Shown piece after piece: positions 63,034 to 64,000 of a stretch of 64,000 nt of DNA (the first letter of the stretch is position 1; each line of letters opens with the position of its first letter). The stretch lies in the NCBI RefSeq assembly GCF_009068765.1, contig NZ_CP035534.1, forward strand, positions 868,001 to 932,000, read 5' to 3'. Under the pieces are notes generated by a model that saw only the letters and a program-made list of their open reading frames with translations, searched no databases and was not told where the DNA came from. A program made the position numbers and the translations under genes. The DNA is from Sulfurimonas hydrogeniphila. GTDB lineage: Bacteria > Campylobacterota > Campylobacteria > Campylobacterales > Sulfurimonadaceae.

Positions 63034-63534
63034 ATGAAAAAAATCTATATAGCCGGACCTGATGTTTTTGAGCCTGATTCTGTTGCAATTGGAAAAAATT
63101 TAGTGCAATTGTGCCAAAAATATGGATATGAAGGTCTCTACCCGCTTGACAACATTGTTGATTTTTCACAGCAAAAACATAAAATTGCACAGGATATATT
63201 TGATGCAAATATTGCAATGATACAAGAGGCTGACATAGTGATAGCCAACTTAAATCCTTTTCGCGGGAAAGAGCCTGACAGCGGAACTGTTTTTGAGTGC
63301 GGATATGCCTATGGACTCAAAAAAGAGGTATACGGATACTTAAGTCCTGCCTGTAATTATATTGACAGATTTACAGAAGATGAAAGATTTGCAAAAGAGG
63401 GATCTTTTTACGATTTGGATGCAAGAGTGATAGAAGATTTTGATTATCCGCTTAATCTAATGCTCTCCTGTTCTACAAAAATTATAGAAGGCAGTTTTGA
63501 AACAGTTTTAAAATTTTTAAAAGGCAGAGAATGA
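63034..63534 (+). CDS. Nucleoside 2-deoxyribosyltransferase
   Basis: 166 residues. The family opening KKIYIAGPDVFEPDS (about 2-16) and the catalytic Glu in EPDSGTVFECGYAYG (about 80-94) are clear; Asp in IVIANLNPFRG binds the substrate. The enzyme swaps bases between deoxynucleosides in salvage. The ATGA overlap with the next gene (63531-63534) shows they share a transcript. Confidence 0.92.
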   Translation: MKKIYIAGPDVFEPDSVAIGKNLVQLCQKYGYEGLYPLDNIVDFSQQKHKIAQDIFDANIAMIQEADIVIANLNPFRGKEPDSGTVFECGYAYGLKKEVYGYLSPACNYIDRFTEDERFAKEGSFYDLDARVIEDFDYPLNLMLSCSTKIIEGSFETVLKFLKGRE

Positions 63535-64000
63535 GATTTTTCCTATTGATACTCTTCTTTTTATGTGGTTTCACAGAAGCCGATACAAACCGAGGACATG
63601 CTGCAGATGCCTTGGAAAAAGTCTCTTTGCAACTCCACTGGAAATATCAGTTTGAGTTTGCGGGATTTATTGCTGCCAAAGAAAAGGGATTTTACCGTGA
63701 TGCCGGTCTGGATGTGGAGATCAAAGAGTACAGGACGGGGATGGATGTCGTTGATGAGGTTCTCTCACAAAGAGCAAATTACGGTATTTACAACTCTTCT
63801 ATTTTACTGGAGTATCTGCAGGGAAAACCCCTGATTCTGTTGGCGTCATTTTTTAAGCGTTCCGCACTTGTATTGATTACACAGCCTTCTATCCATTCTC
63901 CCAAAGATCTGATCGGCAAAACAGTGATGTCTTCGCTAGTTGATGATTTCAGGCTTAATTTTAAACCTTATTTGGATGGATACGGCGTAAAGATAAGTGA
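63531..64000 (+). CDS. NMT1/THI5-like substrate-binding protein, partial
   Basis: The first 156 residues; the gene continues past the right edge. A signal peptide (about 1-17) precedes an NMT1-like periplasmic-binding domain: VSLQLHWKYQFEFAGFIAAK (about 31-50), EKGFYRDAGLDVEI and ALVLITQPSIHSPKDLIGK. In Campylobacterota this domain is often followed by membrane, PAS or GGDEF/histidine kinase modules, so the full protein could be a sensor; that part is not in view. It overlaps the deoxyribosyltransferase gene by 4 bases. Confidence 0.85.
   Translation, partial: MRFFLLILFFLCGFTEADTNRGHAADALEKVSLQLHWKYQFEFAGFIAAKEKGFYRDAGLDVEIKEYRTGMDVVDEVLSQRANYGIYNSSILLEYLQGKPLILLASFFKRSALVLITQPSIHSPKDLIGKTVMSSLVDDFRLNFKPYLDGYGVKIS

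Noticed and set aside
1-64000. CRISPR array or restriction-modification operon
   Set aside because: No regularly spaced direct repeats, cas genes, methyltransferase or restriction genes were seen in the window.

Overview
The window looks like a chromosomal segment of a Campylobacterota (Epsilonproteobacteria) species, most like Sulfurimonas or a close relative. The reasons are the AT-rich coding, an isolated atpB, a desulforubrerythrin of the Campylobacter Rrc type, a DUF1882-like protein otherwise known from this group, a succinyl-DAP-type aminotransferase beside murC, many c-type cytochromes, and short polar operons with genes overlapping by 1-20 bases. No rRNA, tRNA or CRISPR array was seen.

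Layout. 1-5889 (minus): an operon of PLP aminotransferase, helical protein, murC, small membrane protein, mutS2 and an HI0933-type flavoprotein that runs off the left edge. 5947-9375: lipo-cytochrome c, thiS, acpS, fliL, a small protein and radA. 9376-11302: a small accessory island with a 136-bp terminal-inverted-repeat element, a 5'-truncated tyrosine recombinase and an AAA/DUF4143-type ATPase behind an operator-like promoter. 11350-22842: ftsY, a TlpA-like lipoprotein, 5-formyl-THF cyclo-ligase, rny, a DUF3365 heme protein, atpB, gatB, a Kch-type potassium channel with a soluble RCK partner, gpsA and an SLC13 transporter. 22910-29863: small proteins, an M48 protease, prmC, a DUF4149 protein and a five-gene NosL/ABC transporter operon. 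29860-34125 (minus): ppiD-like, ftsA, ftsZ and a J-domain gene. 34220-44622: bioA, a degenerate class II aldolase, dnaJ, mltA-recR-pldA, aroE, trpE, a SPOR protein, a DUF1882-like protein and glyA. 44788-52093: desulforubrerythrin, AMMECR1 and the six-gene MoxR/Bat operon. 52115-59897 (minus): diheme cytochrome c peroxidase, a soluble chemoreceptor plus a CZB-GGDEF-EAL protein, pdxA-pdxJ-plsC and PPK2. 59984-64000: CHAD protein, DUF255 thioredoxin-domain protein, a second copy of the inverted-repeat element, a nucleoside deoxyribosyltransferase and the start of an NMT1-like protein.

The strongest unexplained signal is the 10-bp palindrome TTACATGTAA. By eye I find 14 perfect copies, all inside genes on both strands, plus 8 more copies of its TACATGTA core, where chance predicts about 0.2 and 2. 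It behaves like a highly iterated palindrome (as HIP1 does in cyanobacteria) rather than an operator. Other points of interest are: the two-copy structured element with 19-bp terminal inverted repeats; a zinc-binding CZB domain on the EAL protein beside a chemoreceptor whose CZB has lost its ligands, with an 8-G tract in their upstream region; a NosL/FtsX/ATPase/Cys-rich membrane protein operon; probable leaderless bioA and mltA transcripts; and a class II aldolase paralogue without its zinc histidines.

All family assignments were made by reading motifs without database searches. Starts were moved from the longest possible frame wherever a ribosome binding site, signal peptide or family N-terminus argued for it.
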